From contig NZ_PUBZ01000076.1 in the NCBI RefSeq assembly GCF_003205875.1, positions 1 to 64,000 on the forward strand: a stretch of 64,000 nt of DNA, given 5' to 3'. The translations under genes were made by a program, and so were the position numbers. Positions 43,985 to 52,636 of this stretch are shown here, in pieces (positions within the stretch are counted from its first letter, which is position 1; every line of letters starts with the position of its first letter). The notes below the pieces were generated by a model. It made no database searches, had not been told where the DNA came from, and was given only the letters and a program-made list of their open reading frames with translations. The DNA is from Herpetosiphon llansteffanensis. GTDB lineage: Bacteria; Chloroflexota; Chloroflexia; Chloroflexales; Herpetosiphonaceae.

Positions 43985-45097
43985 ATGAAACTGCGTTGGA
44001 TTCATTACATGTTGTTGTTCGTACCGTTGGCAGTGGTCGCTGAATTCTTTCTGCATAATGACATGCTGACGTTTGTGGCTTCAGCCTTAGCGCTGGTTCC
44101 ACTGGCGGGGTTTTTGGGCGAGGCAACCGAAGAATTGGCGATTCATACCGGGCCGAAAATCGGTGGTTTGTTGAATGCAACGCTTGGTAATGCCGCCGAG
44201 TTGATCATCACAATTGTCGCCTTGAAAGCTGGTAAATTTGAGCTGGTCAAGGCTTCAATTACTGGCTCAATTATCGGCAACTTGCTGTTGATCATCGGGT
44301 TTAGTTTTCTGCTTGGCGGCTTGAAAAACGGCAAGCAGAAGTTTGACCGTGGCCTGACTGGCATGTCGGCTTCGTTGATGACGCTGGCGGTGATTGGCCT
44401 GATTATTCCAACTCTGTTTGAATTATTCAAAGAAATTGCCGATCCCAACCTGACGCTTGATGTGTTTAAAACCCAAGTTGATGATCCGCAATTGCAGGCA
44501 ATTTCGATTGGTGTCGCCGCCGTGCTGATTATTGTCTACATTTTGAGCATGATTTACATTCTGCGTGATGGCGATTCGGGCGCAATTTCGCATACTGGCT
44601 TTGAAGAAACCGACGAAATTGAAAGCCACAAAGCCAATATGAGCATCAAAACCGCAGTTGGCATTTTGGCCGTTTGTACCTTGGCAATCGTCTTTATGAG
44701 TGAATTTTTGGTTGGAGTGGTCGAGCCAGTGGCCCGTTCGTTGGGCGTGCGCGAGTTGTTCTTGGGGATTATCTTTATTCCGATTGTCGGTAATGTTGCT
44801 GAGCACTTGGTCGGGGTTCAGGCTGCACTCAAAAACAAAATGGATCTTTCAATGACAATCTCATTGGGATCAAGTACCCAAATTGCGCTGTTTGTTGCCC
44901 CATTGCTGGTGTTTATTAGCATGTTGTTTGGCCAACAAATGACGCTATTCTTTAGCTTGTTTGAAGTGATGGTGCTTGGCCTAAGCGTAATTATTGCCAC
45001 CTTTGTTTCGATGGATGGTGAAAGCAATTGGCTTGAAGGCGCGATGCTGTTGGCGGTTTATATCATTGTCGGCATTGGCTTCTTCTTTGTGGGCTAA
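43985..45097 (+). CDS. Ca2+/H+ antiporter (CaCA superfamily, CAX)
   Basis: 370 residues, about ten to eleven membrane helices. Both alpha repeats are visible: GNAAELIITIVALKAG (near 73) and GNVAEHLVGVQAAL (near 265), with the acidic residues that define Cax proteins. It removes Ca2+ from the cytoplasm using the proton gradient. ATG 43985 has TGAGGTG upstream. The strong terminator after the gene ends the terC-cax unit. Confidence 0.94.
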   Translation: MKLRWIHYMLLFVPLAVVAEFFLHNDMLTFVASALALVPLAGFLGEATEELAIHTGPKIGGLLNATLGNAAELIITIVALKAGKFELVKASITGSIIGNLLLIIGFSFLLGGLKNGKQKFDRGLTGMSASLMTLAVIGLIIPTLFELFKEIADPNLTLDVFKTQVDDPQLQAISIGVAAVLIIVYILSMIYILRDGDSGAISHTGFEETDEIESHKANMSIKTAVGILAVCTLAIVFMSEFLVGVVEPVARSLGVRELFLGIIFIPIVGNVAEHLVGVQAALKNKMDLSMTISLGSSTQIALFVAPLLVFISMLFGQQMTLFFSLFEVMVLGLSVIIATFVSMDGESNWLEGAMLLAVYIIVGIGFFFVG

Positions 45098-45102
45098 ACC
45101 AA

Positions 45103-45141
45103 AACCCGCCTGTTGTAGCTCAACAGGCGGGTTGTTTTTTT
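45103..45141 (+). terminator. Strong Rho-independent terminator of cax
   Basis: AACCCGCCTGTTG (45103-45115) and CAACAGGCGGGTT (45121-45133) form a perfect 13-bp stem with a 5-base loop, followed by GTTTTTTT. It separates cax from the convergent NmrA-type gene, whose stop begins at 45142 on the minus strand. Confidence 0.92.
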
Positions 45142-46066
45142 AATGATGGCGTGCGCCATTGCGTTTTTTGATGTAGTCGATGCCATCGCGCAATGCTAGC
45201 GGCGGATGGCCAATTAATTGCTCGGTTGCCGATTGCGGCGCACTATTATCGAGGCTCAGCATCGTTAATTGAGCTGGCGTAACTGGCGGTTTGGGTAACA
45301 GTTTATCCATCATAAACACTGCTGGCTTCATCAAGGGCACTGGCACATAGATTTTGCTGCGTTTTTTGCCCAATTTTTGCATAATCAGATCAAGCATTTG
45401 CTCGTAAGTCAGGGCATCTGGGCCGCCCAACTGATAAATTTGCCCAATCGTGCTGCGATCATCCAAGGCTTTGATGAAGGCATCGATCACATCATCGCGC
45501 CAGACTGGCTGAAACTTGGTTTTGCCATCGCCAACCACTGGCACAAACGGCGCTGGGGCAATCATCAACGGGCGACGCACCAAATCGGCCAAGGTATTGA
45601 TAAATTCATCGCCCTCGCCAAAAATCACCGACGGCTGAAACACCGTCCACTCTAAGCCGCTGGCCTCAACATATTTTTGGGCGCGAAATTTGGTGTCCAT
45701 ATACGGTAAATTGGGATCATTGACCACGCCAAGCGCACTCATATGCAAAAAGCGCTTGACCCCCGCTGCTTTGGCTGCATCGACGACATTGACGGTTGCT
45801 TGATAATTCATGCGCTCGAAAGTGATGCCGCCAGAACGTTCGCGAATAATTGCCACCAAATGAATAACCGTGCTGACCCCTTTCATGGCAGCCAGCAACG
45901 ATTCAGGATCGCTCACATCGCCTTTGACGATGGAAATATTGCCAGCGACCAACTTTTGGGCTTTTTCCGGGGTGCGAACGAGCACCCGCACCGGCTCAGG
46001 GCGTTGGCGTAATTTTTCAATCAAGCGTGAGCCAACGTAGCCAGTGCCACCAGTTACTAAAATCAT
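45140..46066 (-). CDS. NmrA/atypical SDR NAD(P)-binding protein
   Basis: 308 residues. Rossmann motif TGGTGYVG (residues 5-12), then VRVLVRTPEK, KGDVSD and the catalytic-region pattern HMSALGV...PYMDTKFRAQKYVEASGLEWTVFQPS (quoted in part; the typical Y-x-x-x-K is reduced to K). It resembles SDR_a5/NDUFA9-like proteins, which may bind NAD(P) or quinones and assist membrane complexes; in carotenogenic or photosynthetic bacteria similar genes sit by terpenoid genes. ATG 46066 overlaps the crtB stop as ATGA, so translation is coupled. Confidence 0.85.
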   Translation of the reverse strand: MILVTGGTGYVGSRLIEKLRQRPEPVRVLVRTPEKAQKLVAGNISIVKGDVSDPESLLAAMKGVSTVIHLVAIIRERSGGITFERMNYQATVNVVDAAKAAGVKRFLHMSALGVVNDPNLPYMDTKFRAQKYVEASGLEWTVFQPSVIFGEGDEFINTLADLVRRPLMIAPAPFVPVVGDGKTKFQPVWRDDVIDAFIKALDDRSTIGQIYQLGGPDALTYEQMLDLIMQKLGKKRSKIYVPVPLMKPAVFMMDKLLPKPPVTPAQLTMLSLDNSAPQSATEQLIGHPPLALRDGIDYIKKRNGARHH

Positions 46067-47037
46067 ACATGCCCCCATTGATCAAGCGGAAACTCGCGGT
46101 TGAGCTTGCGCAAGCGCCAGAGAATTGTTGGTAAATAGGCTAATTTTGCCCCAAACGAAAGGCTTGCCCGCTGATTAAACACATCATAATCATTGCGCAC
46201 AATCTGATCAAGAATCCCACGATAGACGGTTGCTGCGGTGGCCACCGCAAACCGCGAATCGGGGTGTAGCAGGCCAATGCCTCGCCAGCTTTCATCGTAA
46301 AGTTGATGGGCGCGCTGCATTTCGAATTGCAATAATTGCTGCATTTGTGGGCTGCGCACACCATTCAAAATATCAGCTTCGCGCACACCAAAGCGTTCTA
46401 AATCTTCTTTAGGCAAATAAATGCGGTTGCGGCGGGCATCCTCGCCAATATCACGCAAAATATTGGTCAATTGCAAAGCCACGCCCAATTTGATGGCATA
46501 GGGCACGGCTCCAGCCGCATAGCCAATAACTTGCATGCTCAGCAAGCCCACTACCGAAGCCACGCGATAGCAATAGAGCCAGAGATCAGCAAATGTTTCA
46601 TAGCGATTAATCGAGAGATCCATCTCGACTCCGGCCAATAATTCGGCCTCTAGTTTGCTCGAAATTCTGAATTCGTTGCGCACATTGTGCCAGGCCAACG
46701 GCACGGGGTCGTCGTGACGGGGCGTGGAACGCAAGGTATTGAGCCAGTGTTGCAAGCGCTCTGGGGCAGTTTCTGGGTGCATGTCTACCAAGTCGTCGCT
46801 CGTTCGACAGAAAGCATACAAAACCCGAATTGCATCACGCTTACGGGCTGGCAACAATTGGGTACTAAAATAAAAACTCTTTGAATGCACATTGGTTAGT
46901 TCGGTACAATGGGCATAGGCATTATTGAGCCATTGGTTGCTGAGCTGATGTGAAACGCTCTCGGCAACCGTTGGAATAAATTGGGCTGGCAAGGTCAATC
47001 CAGCGCACATCTGAGGATCGAGCGAAGGCCAAGACAT
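46063..47037 (-). CDS. crtB: Phytoene synthase (squalene/phytoene synthase family)
   Basis: 324 residues. Condenses two geranylgeranyl diphosphates to phytoene, the first step of carotenoid synthesis. Two Asp-rich motifs: D81-D82-x-x-D85 (CRTSDDLVD) and D196-x-x-x-D200 (LRDIGEDARRNRIYLP), with SKSFYFSTQLLP upstream. HpnC/HpnD-type squalene synthases are the alternative; the position beside a CarH gene favours carotenoids. ATG 47037 follows AGGAAGG. It lies 87 bases downstream of carH on the same strand and overlaps the next gene by 4 bases. Confidence 0.88.
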   Translation of the reverse strand: MSWPSLDPQMCAGLTLPAQFIPTVAESVSHQLSNQWLNNAYAHCTELTNVHSKSFYFSTQLLPARKRDAIRVLYAFCRTSDDLVDMHPETAPERLQHWLNTLRSTPRHDDPVPLAWHNVRNEFRISSKLEAELLAGVEMDLSINRYETFADLWLYCYRVASVVGLLSMQVIGYAAGAVPYAIKLGVALQLTNILRDIGEDARRNRIYLPKEDLERFGVREADILNGVRSPQMQQLLQFEMQRAHQLYDESWRGIGLLHPDSRFAVATAATVYRGILDQIVRNDYDVFNQRASLSFGAKLAYLPTILWRLRKLNREFPLDQWGHV

Positions 47038-47123
47038 AGCACATCCTTCCTGCTACAGACTCACCATGGTTTGCTGTTAGGTGCTACGCAAACATTTCGG
47101 GTTTGGATGAGTCGGCGCAAGAA

Positions 47124-48044
47124 TTAGGCCAATAATTGTTCGATGGTATCGCATGCTTGGTCGGCGTTGTAGCCCAAAAAGCTGCCAGGCAAGATTTTTT
47201 GCTGTTCTTTGCCGCTCAGCGCAGCCCCACCATAGCCAATAATCAGCGGTTTGGTCAGCTTATTCAGTTCCTGCAAAAGATGCGCTGCTTGGCTATAATT
47301 TTCTCTAGTGGTCGCGCTCAAGGCGACTAATTTTGGTTTCAAGCGTTGCACGGTATGCAGCAATTCTGAGGTTGGTAGGTTGCTGCCAAGATAAATCACG
47401 CGCCAGCCACGACGCATCAAAAAGAGCGCAACCATCATCACGCCAAGCTCATGTTGCTCGCCAGGCACGGTTGCCACAATAATCAAGCCGCGATTGGAGC
47501 GCGTGCGCGCTTGATGAATCAGGTTGCTTAATTTCAACGACATAAAAGCTGTGGCGGCATGTTCCTGTGAGATTGAAATCGTGCCTGCATGCCAACCATC
47601 ACCAATTGCCACCATCACCCGTTCAATCACGTCAATACAGACGGTTTCAACGGGATACATGCTGAAGGCTTGGTTTAAAATCGCATCAGCTTTCAGCACA
47701 TCGAAGCTGAGCAACGCTTGAACGCATTTGTTGCTGAGCTCTTGCAAGCCTGCTACATCATAGGTCGTTGACTGGTCGATCGTGCTGCCGGTTTGTAGCA
47801 AGGCGACTGCTTGGCTGATGGTCAAACCTGATTCAGTTTGTTGTCGCAACCAATCGATCAGCGCTATATCGCGTTCGGAATAGGCTCGTTGGCGGCCTTC
47901 GGTGCGCTCTGGGAATGGCACACCGTAGCGTCGCTCCCACGCTCGCAGTGTATCGGCGGCAACCCCAGTGCGTTGCACCACCGCTTTGGTGTTATACAAC
48001 GGCTCTTGGTTAAATTGGCTAAAACGGTTGCTTATGTTGATCAT
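47124..48044 (-). CDS. carH: CarH-type MerR regulator, light/adenosylcobalamin-sensing
   Basis: 306 residues. A MerR winged HTH (about 13-80; YNTKAVVQRTGVAADTLRAWERRYGVPFPER) is followed by a B12-binding light-sensing domain. Residues W151-H152, E161-H162 (8 residues apart) and the cobalamin His198 in E-Q-H-E-L-G (196-201) match the functional residues of Thermus CarH by spacing. In the dark, AdoCbl-bound CarH tetramers repress carotenoid genes; light splits the Co-C bond and releases DNA. ATG 48044 (MINISNR) has GGAG upstream; longer starts to 48155 enter the next gene. crtB follows on the same strand. Confidence 0.92.
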   Translation of the reverse strand: MINISNRFSQFNQEPLYNTKAVVQRTGVAADTLRAWERRYGVPFPERTEGRQRAYSERDIALIDWLRQQTESGLTISQAVALLQTGSTIDQSTTYDVAGLQELSNKCVQALLSFDVLKADAILNQAFSMYPVETVCIDVIERVMVAIGDGWHAGTISISQEHAATAFMSLKLSNLIHQARTRSNRGLIIVATVPGEQHELGVMMVALFLMRRGWRVIYLGSNLPTSELLHTVQRLKPKLVALSATTRENYSQAAHLLQELNKLTKPLIIGYGGAALSGKEQQKILPGSFLGYNADQACDTIEQLLA

Positions 48045-48061
48045 AGGCTCCACTACCATCT

Positions 48062-48592
48062 TTATGAGATCACCCGCCCAATTGCCAAGGCGTTGATTGG
48101 CGCAAGCTGTTGTTTCAGAACTGTCCAGGTTCGGCCACGATCGCTTGAAACCCAAACTTCGCCAGCATTGGTGGCCGCATACAGGCTATCGATTTGATAG
48201 GCCACATGCAGCAAACAACTCCATTGGCCAACTTGGCCTAGCTGCAAGCTTTGCCAAGCAGTGCCATCGTTGCGCTCTAATTGGTTGGGATCGCTGGCAA
48301 TACGAATGGTCGCCGCTGGTTGCCCAGCTAATTCCAGCTGCTGGCTTGGTAGGGGTGGCGCGGGCGTTGGCTCAAGCATTTGCCACGCTTGGCCGCCATC
48401 GTTGGTTTGCCATGCTTGCTCGTTGCTCCAAACCGTGGCTTGCATTGGTGCGTCTGCTTGGCAAGCAACGGCCCGAATCGCCTGATCAGCTAATTCAATG
48501 CCAACCGAAATCCAGCGATCAATTCGGCCAGGATTGCTGAGTAAGACCACGCCATGATCAGTGCCAATATAGAGTAATTGTGCTTGTGCCAT
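48062..48592 (-). CDS. Asp-box (BNR/sortilin-like) repeat protein fragment
   Basis: 176 residues, cytoplasmic by sequence (no signal). At least two Asp-box motifs, TNDGGQAWQ (about 64-72) and SSDRGRTWT (about 148-156), as in beta-propeller proteins, and YIGTDHGVV / LYAATNAGEVW repeats. It is too short for a full six-blade propeller, so it may assemble or be a degenerate copy. The carH gene starts 17 bases after its stop on the same strand. Confidence 0.7.
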   Translation of the reverse strand: MAQAQLLYIGTDHGVVLLSNPGRIDRWISVGIELADQAIRAVACQADAPMQATVWSNEQAWQTNDGGQAWQMLEPTPAPPLPSQQLELAGQPAATIRIASDPNQLERNDGTAWQSLQLGQVGQWSCLLHVAYQIDSLYAATNAGEVWVSSDRGRTWTVLKQQLAPINALAIGRVIS

Positions 48593-48642
48593 CAGTTCGA
48601 TCCTGCGCTAGAGAGTTGGATTATGGGCAAAAGCCGTAGCAG

Positions 48643-49467
48643 TTAAGCAATAATACGGCCACGGGTCGCGACAATCTGCACCGCGCCATCGCGCTGCTCA
48701 AACGAAATATGCAAGCCAGCAGCACGTAAACTGGCAACAAACTGGTCGCCAGCCAAAAATTGAATCCCGCCACTGAGCAAGAAGGTTTGGAATAAACGGC
48801 CTGAGCGTGAAGCAGCCTGTTGCGCTTGCATCCAAAAGCTGCGACCTGCCGCCAGCAAGCAGCGTCGAACCTCAGAGATTGCCCGATCTGGGCGCACAAA
48901 CTCGTTGAGCGAGCCGCCACAAGCAACGCCAGCCAAACATTGGTCGGCAAAGGGCAAATCTTCGGCTAAACCACGAATATAGCTCATGTTGAGGCGTTTG
49001 GCGCGGCTACGGCGTTGGGCTTCGCGCAACATTGGCAACGAATGATCCAGCGCCACGCAATGGCTATCGGCAGGGAGGTTGGCTGCAATCGCTCGCGCAT
49101 AGAGGCCATTCGAGCAGGCCAAATCGAGATACAGGCCGCCACGTTGGGGTGCTAGCTGGGCGATTAACAAGGCTACTTCTTCATCCAAGGGGAAACTGCG
49201 CCCGCTGAGTTTGCTCAAGGCTTGCCAGCGCCAAAGCCGTTCGTAGCCCCACGCCGCCAGCGGCAAGCGATTGACAACTTGTGCTCCATTCCAAGCAGCA
49301 GAGCGCGGCAGCAGATCAACGATCCCATCGCGAATTGGCCATTGCTGCCCAACGGCGCTTACCAAGGTTCCCGACCAAACCAGACCATCGCGCCAACGGG
49401 CATCGTGCAAGCTTAGGCTGGTTTGCGAAACCGGACAGCGTAGCCATGGCAATAAATCTGGATGCAT
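48643..49467 (-). CDS. Class I SAM-dependent methyltransferase
   Basis: 274 residues. An N-terminal Trm112-like segment (LLPWLRCPVSQTSL, WPIRDGIVDLLP) is followed by a Rossmann methyltransferase: YLDLACSNGLYAR (about 115-127), VALDHSLPML, LAEDLPFAD. The order resembles RlmA and chlorophyll-type O-methyltransferases with a UPF0434/Trm112 head. The usual CPxC zinc pair is reduced to one Cys (CPVSQ), so zinc binding is doubtful. Substrate unknown. ATG 49467 follows GGTGAGG; earlier starts enter the HD-GYP gene. Confidence 0.82.
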   Translation of the reverse strand: MHPDLLPWLRCPVSQTSLSLHDARWRDGLVWSGTLVSAVGQQWPIRDGIVDLLPRSAAWNGAQVVNRLPLAAWGYERLWRWQALSKLSGRSFPLDEEVALLIAQLAPQRGGLYLDLACSNGLYARAIAANLPADSHCVALDHSLPMLREAQRRSRAKRLNMSYIRGLAEDLPFADQCLAGVACGGSLNEFVRPDRAISEVRRCLLAAGRSFWMQAQQAASRSGRLFQTFLLSGGIQFLAGDQFVASLRAAGLHISFEQRDGAVQIVATRGRIIA

Positions 49468-49507
49468 ACCCACCTCACCTAAAACGCCAATCTGCGGCGG
49501 ATTGAGC

Positions 49508-50494
49508 TTAGTCGTTGTGCAGCACCCAACTGAGATCATTCGAGGCAACATGACCATGTTCGATCAATTCGACAAAGAGATCGACCAATTCGGCCTGCCA
49601 TTGGGTGTTGCGGCCTGAGCGTAAGACTTGGACAGCTTCGCTGCGGCTCATGCCTTTGCGATACGGTCGGTCGGTCGTCATGGCATCGAAGCTATCAACC
49701 ACGGCGATAATCCGCGCACCTAGGGGAATTGTATCACCAGCAATTCCATGAGGGTAGCCTTTGCCATCCCAGCGTTCGTGGTGGTGCAACACCATTGGCC
49801 CGACCGAAACTGAAAAGCGCATTGGAGCAACAATATTAGCCCCAATTTGCGGATGTTTCTTCATCTCTTCATATTCCTCGTCGGTCAGCTTGCCCTCTTT
49901 TTGCAGCACCGTTTCGCGGATGATGATTTTGCCAATGTCGTGCAACAAGCCGCCATAGCGAATCAAGCGGGCTTCTTTGGCATCGCAGCCATAGGCGGTT
50001 GCCAAGGCATGGCTATACGAGGCCAAGCGGCGCAAGTGGCCTTCGGTGTAGGGGTCGCGCGACTCGACGGTGGTGGCCAAGGTGAAAATCACGCGCTCGG
50101 TGCTTTCGAGTTCTTCGGTTAGGCGACGCACCCGCAGCAGCGAACGAATCCGCGCCAACAAAACGGTGCGCTCAAAGGGCTTGTTGATAAAATCGTCAGC
50201 GCCCATCTCCAAGCCCAAAATCCGCGATTCATCATCATTCAAGCCAGTTAACATCGCCACGGGCAGCAATTGGGTTTCCTCGCGGTCGCGCAGGCGGCGG
50301 CAAACCTCAAAGCCATTCATCACGGGCATTGTTACATCGAGCAACACCAAATCCGGCATACAGATTTGAATATCCTCAAGAGCCTCAACCCCATTGCGGG
50401 CGACGCGCACGGTGTAGCGCTCACGTTCAAGCACCCGTCGCAAGGTATCAATACTACGAGCTTCATCATCAACAACTAAAATGATCTCCGACAT
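49508..50494 (-). CDS. Response regulator with HD-GYP domain (c-di-GMP phosphodiesterase candidate)
   Basis: 328 residues. Receiver 1-120 with D10, D53 (LLDVTMP), MLTG and INKPF, then an HD-GYP domain about 135-320: H185-D186 (LHDIGKI), HHHERWDGKGYPHGI (GYP at 246-248) and DSFDAMTTDRPYRK. All metal and GYP residues are present, so c-di-GMP (or cGAMP) hydrolysis is likely. Controls motility or surface behaviour in other bacteria. ATG 50494 fits MSEIILVVDDEA. No kinase adjacent. Confidence 0.93.
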   Translation of the reverse strand: MSEIILVVDDEARSIDTLRRVLERERYTVRVARNGVEALEDIQICMPDLVLLDVTMPVMNGFEVCRRLRDREETQLLPVAMLTGLNDDESRILGLEMGADDFINKPFERTVLLARIRSLLRVRRLTEELESTERVIFTLATTVESRDPYTEGHLRRLASYSHALATAYGCDAKEARLIRYGGLLHDIGKIIIRETVLQKEGKLTDEEYEEMKKHPQIGANIVAPMRFSVSVGPMVLHHHERWDGKGYPHGIAGDTIPLGARIIAVVDSFDAMTTDRPYRKGMSRSEAVQVLRSGRNTQWQAELVDLFVELIEHGHVASNDLSWVLHND

Positions 50495-50504
50495 GCTGAT
50501 ACCC

Positions 50505-50876
50505 TCAAGGTTGATTGCAAAGTGGATCGGAAGCTGAAACGAAACGCAATTGCGGCGGTTGGTTCTGCTGATTGTCAACAAGTGCCTGCATTGTCACGAT
50601 CACATGCGGTAGATCTAAAAAATCGACCCAAGCGAGGCTTGCTTGCAGCTTGGGCGCTGCTTTCTGCCAATTTAGCTCAAGCCCTTTGGGATTGCCACGC
50701 GTCCAATGCACGAGCGCCGCAGCCGTTTGAATCAGGCCTTGAAGCAAGCTGCGTTCAGCGCCGCTGCGTTGCAACCATTGCGTTTCCCACGCTTCGTGGG
50801 CATGCCAATAGTGGCCAGCGTTAAACAACTCATAGCCTTGGATAAACTCGCTCGTTTGTTGCACAGGCACTTGCAT
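50505..50876 (-). CDS. DUF309-family protein
   Basis: 123-residue helical protein. DUF309 motif: FNAGHYWHAHEAWETQW (residues 18-34) and LLQGLIQTAAALVHW (about 44-58). The conserved His/Glu pattern H-x-x-x-HE-x-W suggests a metal or nucleotide site, but the function is unknown. It precedes the HD-GYP gene by 10 bases on the same strand. Confidence 0.85.
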   Translation of the reverse strand: MQVPVQQTSEFIQGYELFNAGHYWHAHEAWETQWLQRSGAERSLLQGLIQTAAALVHWTRGNPKGLELNWQKAAPKLQASLAWVDFLDLPHVIVTMQALVDNQQNQPPQLRFVSASDPLCNQP

Positions 50877-50887
50877 ATTGCTGTATT

Positions 50888-51211
50888 TTAGTAGCGCTTG
50901 ACGCTAGGATCAACGTGCAGCGACCAGCGATCAATTCCGCCAGTCATATTTGTCAGTTGCGTGAAGCCAGCTTGATTTGCCAAGGCATGACAAACTTGGG
51001 CCGAGCGCCCGCCATGATGGCAAAACACCACAATTTCGCGATCTTGGGGCAGTTCGCCGACCCATTCATTAATTTGGCTCATGGCTTTGCGTTCGCTTTT
51101 GGCAATGCTGGCAATGTCCCATTCGTTTGGTTCGCGAATATCAAGCAAATACAAATCTTCGCCAGCAGCAATGCGGGCGGCAATCTCTTCGGCACTTTGA
51201 TTGTTGTACAT
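50888..51211 (-). CDS. Rhodanese-domain sulfurtransferase
   Basis: 107-residue single rhodanese domain. Active-site loop C64-H-H-G-G-R-S (FCHHGGRS), LDIREPNEW CDC25-type motif near 24-31 and TGGIDRW near the end. It moves sulfane sulfur to acceptors such as thiols or thiamin/molybdopterin precursors. ATG 51211 follows GGAG; its start is 1 base from the preceding stop at 51213. Located in a six-gene minus-strand run. Confidence 0.93.
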   Translation of the reverse strand: MYNNQSAEEIAARIAAGEDLYLLDIREPNEWDIASIAKSERKAMSQINEWVGELPQDREIVVFCHHGGRSAQVCHALANQAGFTQLTNMTGGIDRWSLHVDPSVKRY

Positions 51212-51212
51212 C

Positions 51213-51689
51213 TTAAGCTCCTTGGCTAGGGGCATTCCACCGCGGATGCCACAAGTGAATCCAAGCTGACCAATCGGCGACTGGCGGTTGAATCAATTGG
51301 CTAAAATAGCGACAATCCACTAGTTCTAAATCGGGCATTGTTGGTAGCTCGGCAGGGTGACCACGCTCCCAAGCCTCGCGGCGTTGAGGAAAGTAGGCCA
51401 CAGTTAGTTTGCGCGATTGGCGTGAGAGCGATGAGGCAAAGGCTAAATTGGCATAGCGATTAGGGTAAACGATCACCCAATCGCCTTGGGCTGGCGCAAT
51501 ATGATACGCCGTTGGCATGCCTTGGCCATTGTGTTCGCCAAAGGCTTGAGTTGGTTGCCATGCAACGGGCAGCGGAGCTTGATCCTGACATTGGGTGATC
51601 ATGCGCACTGCGGCGGCAATAATTTGCTGATTTGTGCTTTGGAAACAATAAGCAGTGAGCCAATGCTCGCCATAGGCTGGATTAAGCAC
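51213..51689 (-). CDS. Hypothetical protein
   Basis: 158 residues, not recognised. No membrane segment or known motif. It is Trp, His and Tyr rich (AYCFQ, RYANLAF, YFSQL, IHLWHPRW), suggesting a folded soluble protein. GTG 51689 is the start; it overlaps the VanZ-like gene stop by 8 bases and GAGGG lies upstream, so translation is coupled. It sits between VanZ and rhodanese genes. Confidence 0.6.
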   Translation of the reverse strand: MLNPAYGEHWLTAYCFQSTNQQIIAAAVRMITQCQDQAPLPVAWQPTQAFGEHNGQGMPTAYHIAPAQGDWVIVYPNRYANLAFASSLSRQSRKLTVAYFPQRREAWERGHPAELPTMPDLELVDCRYFSQLIQPPVADWSAWIHLWHPRWNAPSQGA

Positions 51690-52113
51690 GATCGACTTCC
51701 CTCGTATAATGGAGCATTACGCGTTGGCTAAGCTTAGCCAACCAGCCAGCACAGCCAAACCCCAAGCTATTCAACACAACATCGTCAATATCGACAACGC
51801 GATAGCCCAGCCAATATTGGCCAAGCTCCACGATGCAGCTTAAGCCAAGCCCAATTAAGCCAAGTTGCCCGAGCCGCAGTGCTGGTCGCCAATAGGCTAA
51901 AAGCCACGCTGTGGGTGCAAACGCCGCCAGATTGCCAACGACATTAATCAAGGCAACACTCCCGCCTTGCTGGATGGCGACGCTGATCGTTGCCCCGACC
52001 TGCCACTGAATAATTGGTTGGCTACTTCCGCCATTCCAATTATGCCATGCTAGGCCAAATACGGCCAATGTATAGAGGCTGCCAAGCCACAGATAGAAGG
52101 TTGATCGTTTCAT
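51682..52113 (-). CDS. VanZ-like membrane protein
   Basis: 143 residues, about four membrane helices. VanZ-family pattern: NVVGNLAAFAPTAWLLAYW (about 58-76) and the conserved SCIVELGQYWLGYRVVDIDDVVLNSLG (about 95-121). VanZ proteins confer low-level teicoplanin resistance in some hosts, and most bacterial homologues have unknown role. ATG 52113 is taken; a TTG at 52125 is possible. It follows the ErpA terminator. Confidence 0.85.
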   Translation of the reverse strand: MKRSTFYLWLGSLYTLAVFGLAWHNWNGGSSQPIIQWQVGATISVAIQQGGSVALINVVGNLAAFAPTAWLLAYWRPALRLGQLGLIGLGLSCIVELGQYWLGYRVVDIDDVVLNSLGFGCAGWLAKLSQRVMLHYTREVDRA

Positions 52114-52126
52114 GAAACATAACAAA

Positions 52127-52149
52127 CGGGGACGAGTCTCTCGTCCCCG
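52127..52149 (-). terminator. Rho-independent terminator of the erpA gene
   Basis: A perfect 10-bp stem, CGGGGACGAG with CTCGTCCCCG, around a 3-base loop. On the minus strand it is followed by TTTGTT. It sits 41 bases after the erpA stop and just before the VanZ-like start. Confidence 0.8.
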
Positions 52150-52189
52150 CTCACTGTATCGTAGAACAGCTTAAGCTTTGGGCGCAGGC

Positions 52190-52636
52190 TTAGTGACAGC
52201 CGCAGCCGCCGCCAGCCCCACTGCCACAGCTACCACCGCTGGCAGCAGCTTCGCCATCTTTAGGTTTGAACGAGCTACCACAGCCACAGCTTGAGGTTGC
52301 GTTGGGGTTATCAATTTTGAAACCGCCACCCATCAAGCTATCGATGTAGTCGATTGATGCGCCGCCAATGTATTGAGCGCTCATTGGGTCGACCAAGACG
52401 CGCAAGCCGCTTGCATAGAATTCGGTATCGCCTTCGTTGGTTTGATCATCGAAGCTCATACCATATTGCAAGCCTGAACAGCCGCCACCGGCCACAAAAA
52501 CCCGCAGCGCATATTCGTCGGACAATTCTTTTTCTTGCTTGATCGACAACAACCGATTTGCTGCTGATGCCGTCACCGTTACCAATGCTGGATCGATTTC
52601 AATTGCAGTCATTGGTCTTACTGCTACATCGCTCAT
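52190..52636 (-). CDS. erpA: Iron-sulfur cluster insertion protein, A-type (ErpA/HesB)
   Basis: 148 residues. A-type carrier cysteines: C53 in GGGCSGLQ and C117, C119 in SSCGCG. A Gly-Cys-rich tail (GGSCGSGAGGGCGCH) extends about 25 residues past the usual end; it may bind metal or be neutral. It transfers Fe-S clusters to apo-enzymes. Family members range from ErpA to SufA and IscA, and no isc or suf genes are beside it, so the symbol is approximate. Confidence 0.9.
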   Translation of the reverse strand: MSDVAVRPMTAIEIDPALVTVTASAANRLLSIKQEKELSDEYALRVFVAGGGCSGLQYGMSFDDQTNEGDTEFYASGLRVLVDPMSAQYIGGASIDYIDSLMGGGFKIDNPNATSSCGCGSSFKPKDGEAAASGGSCGSGAGGGCGCH

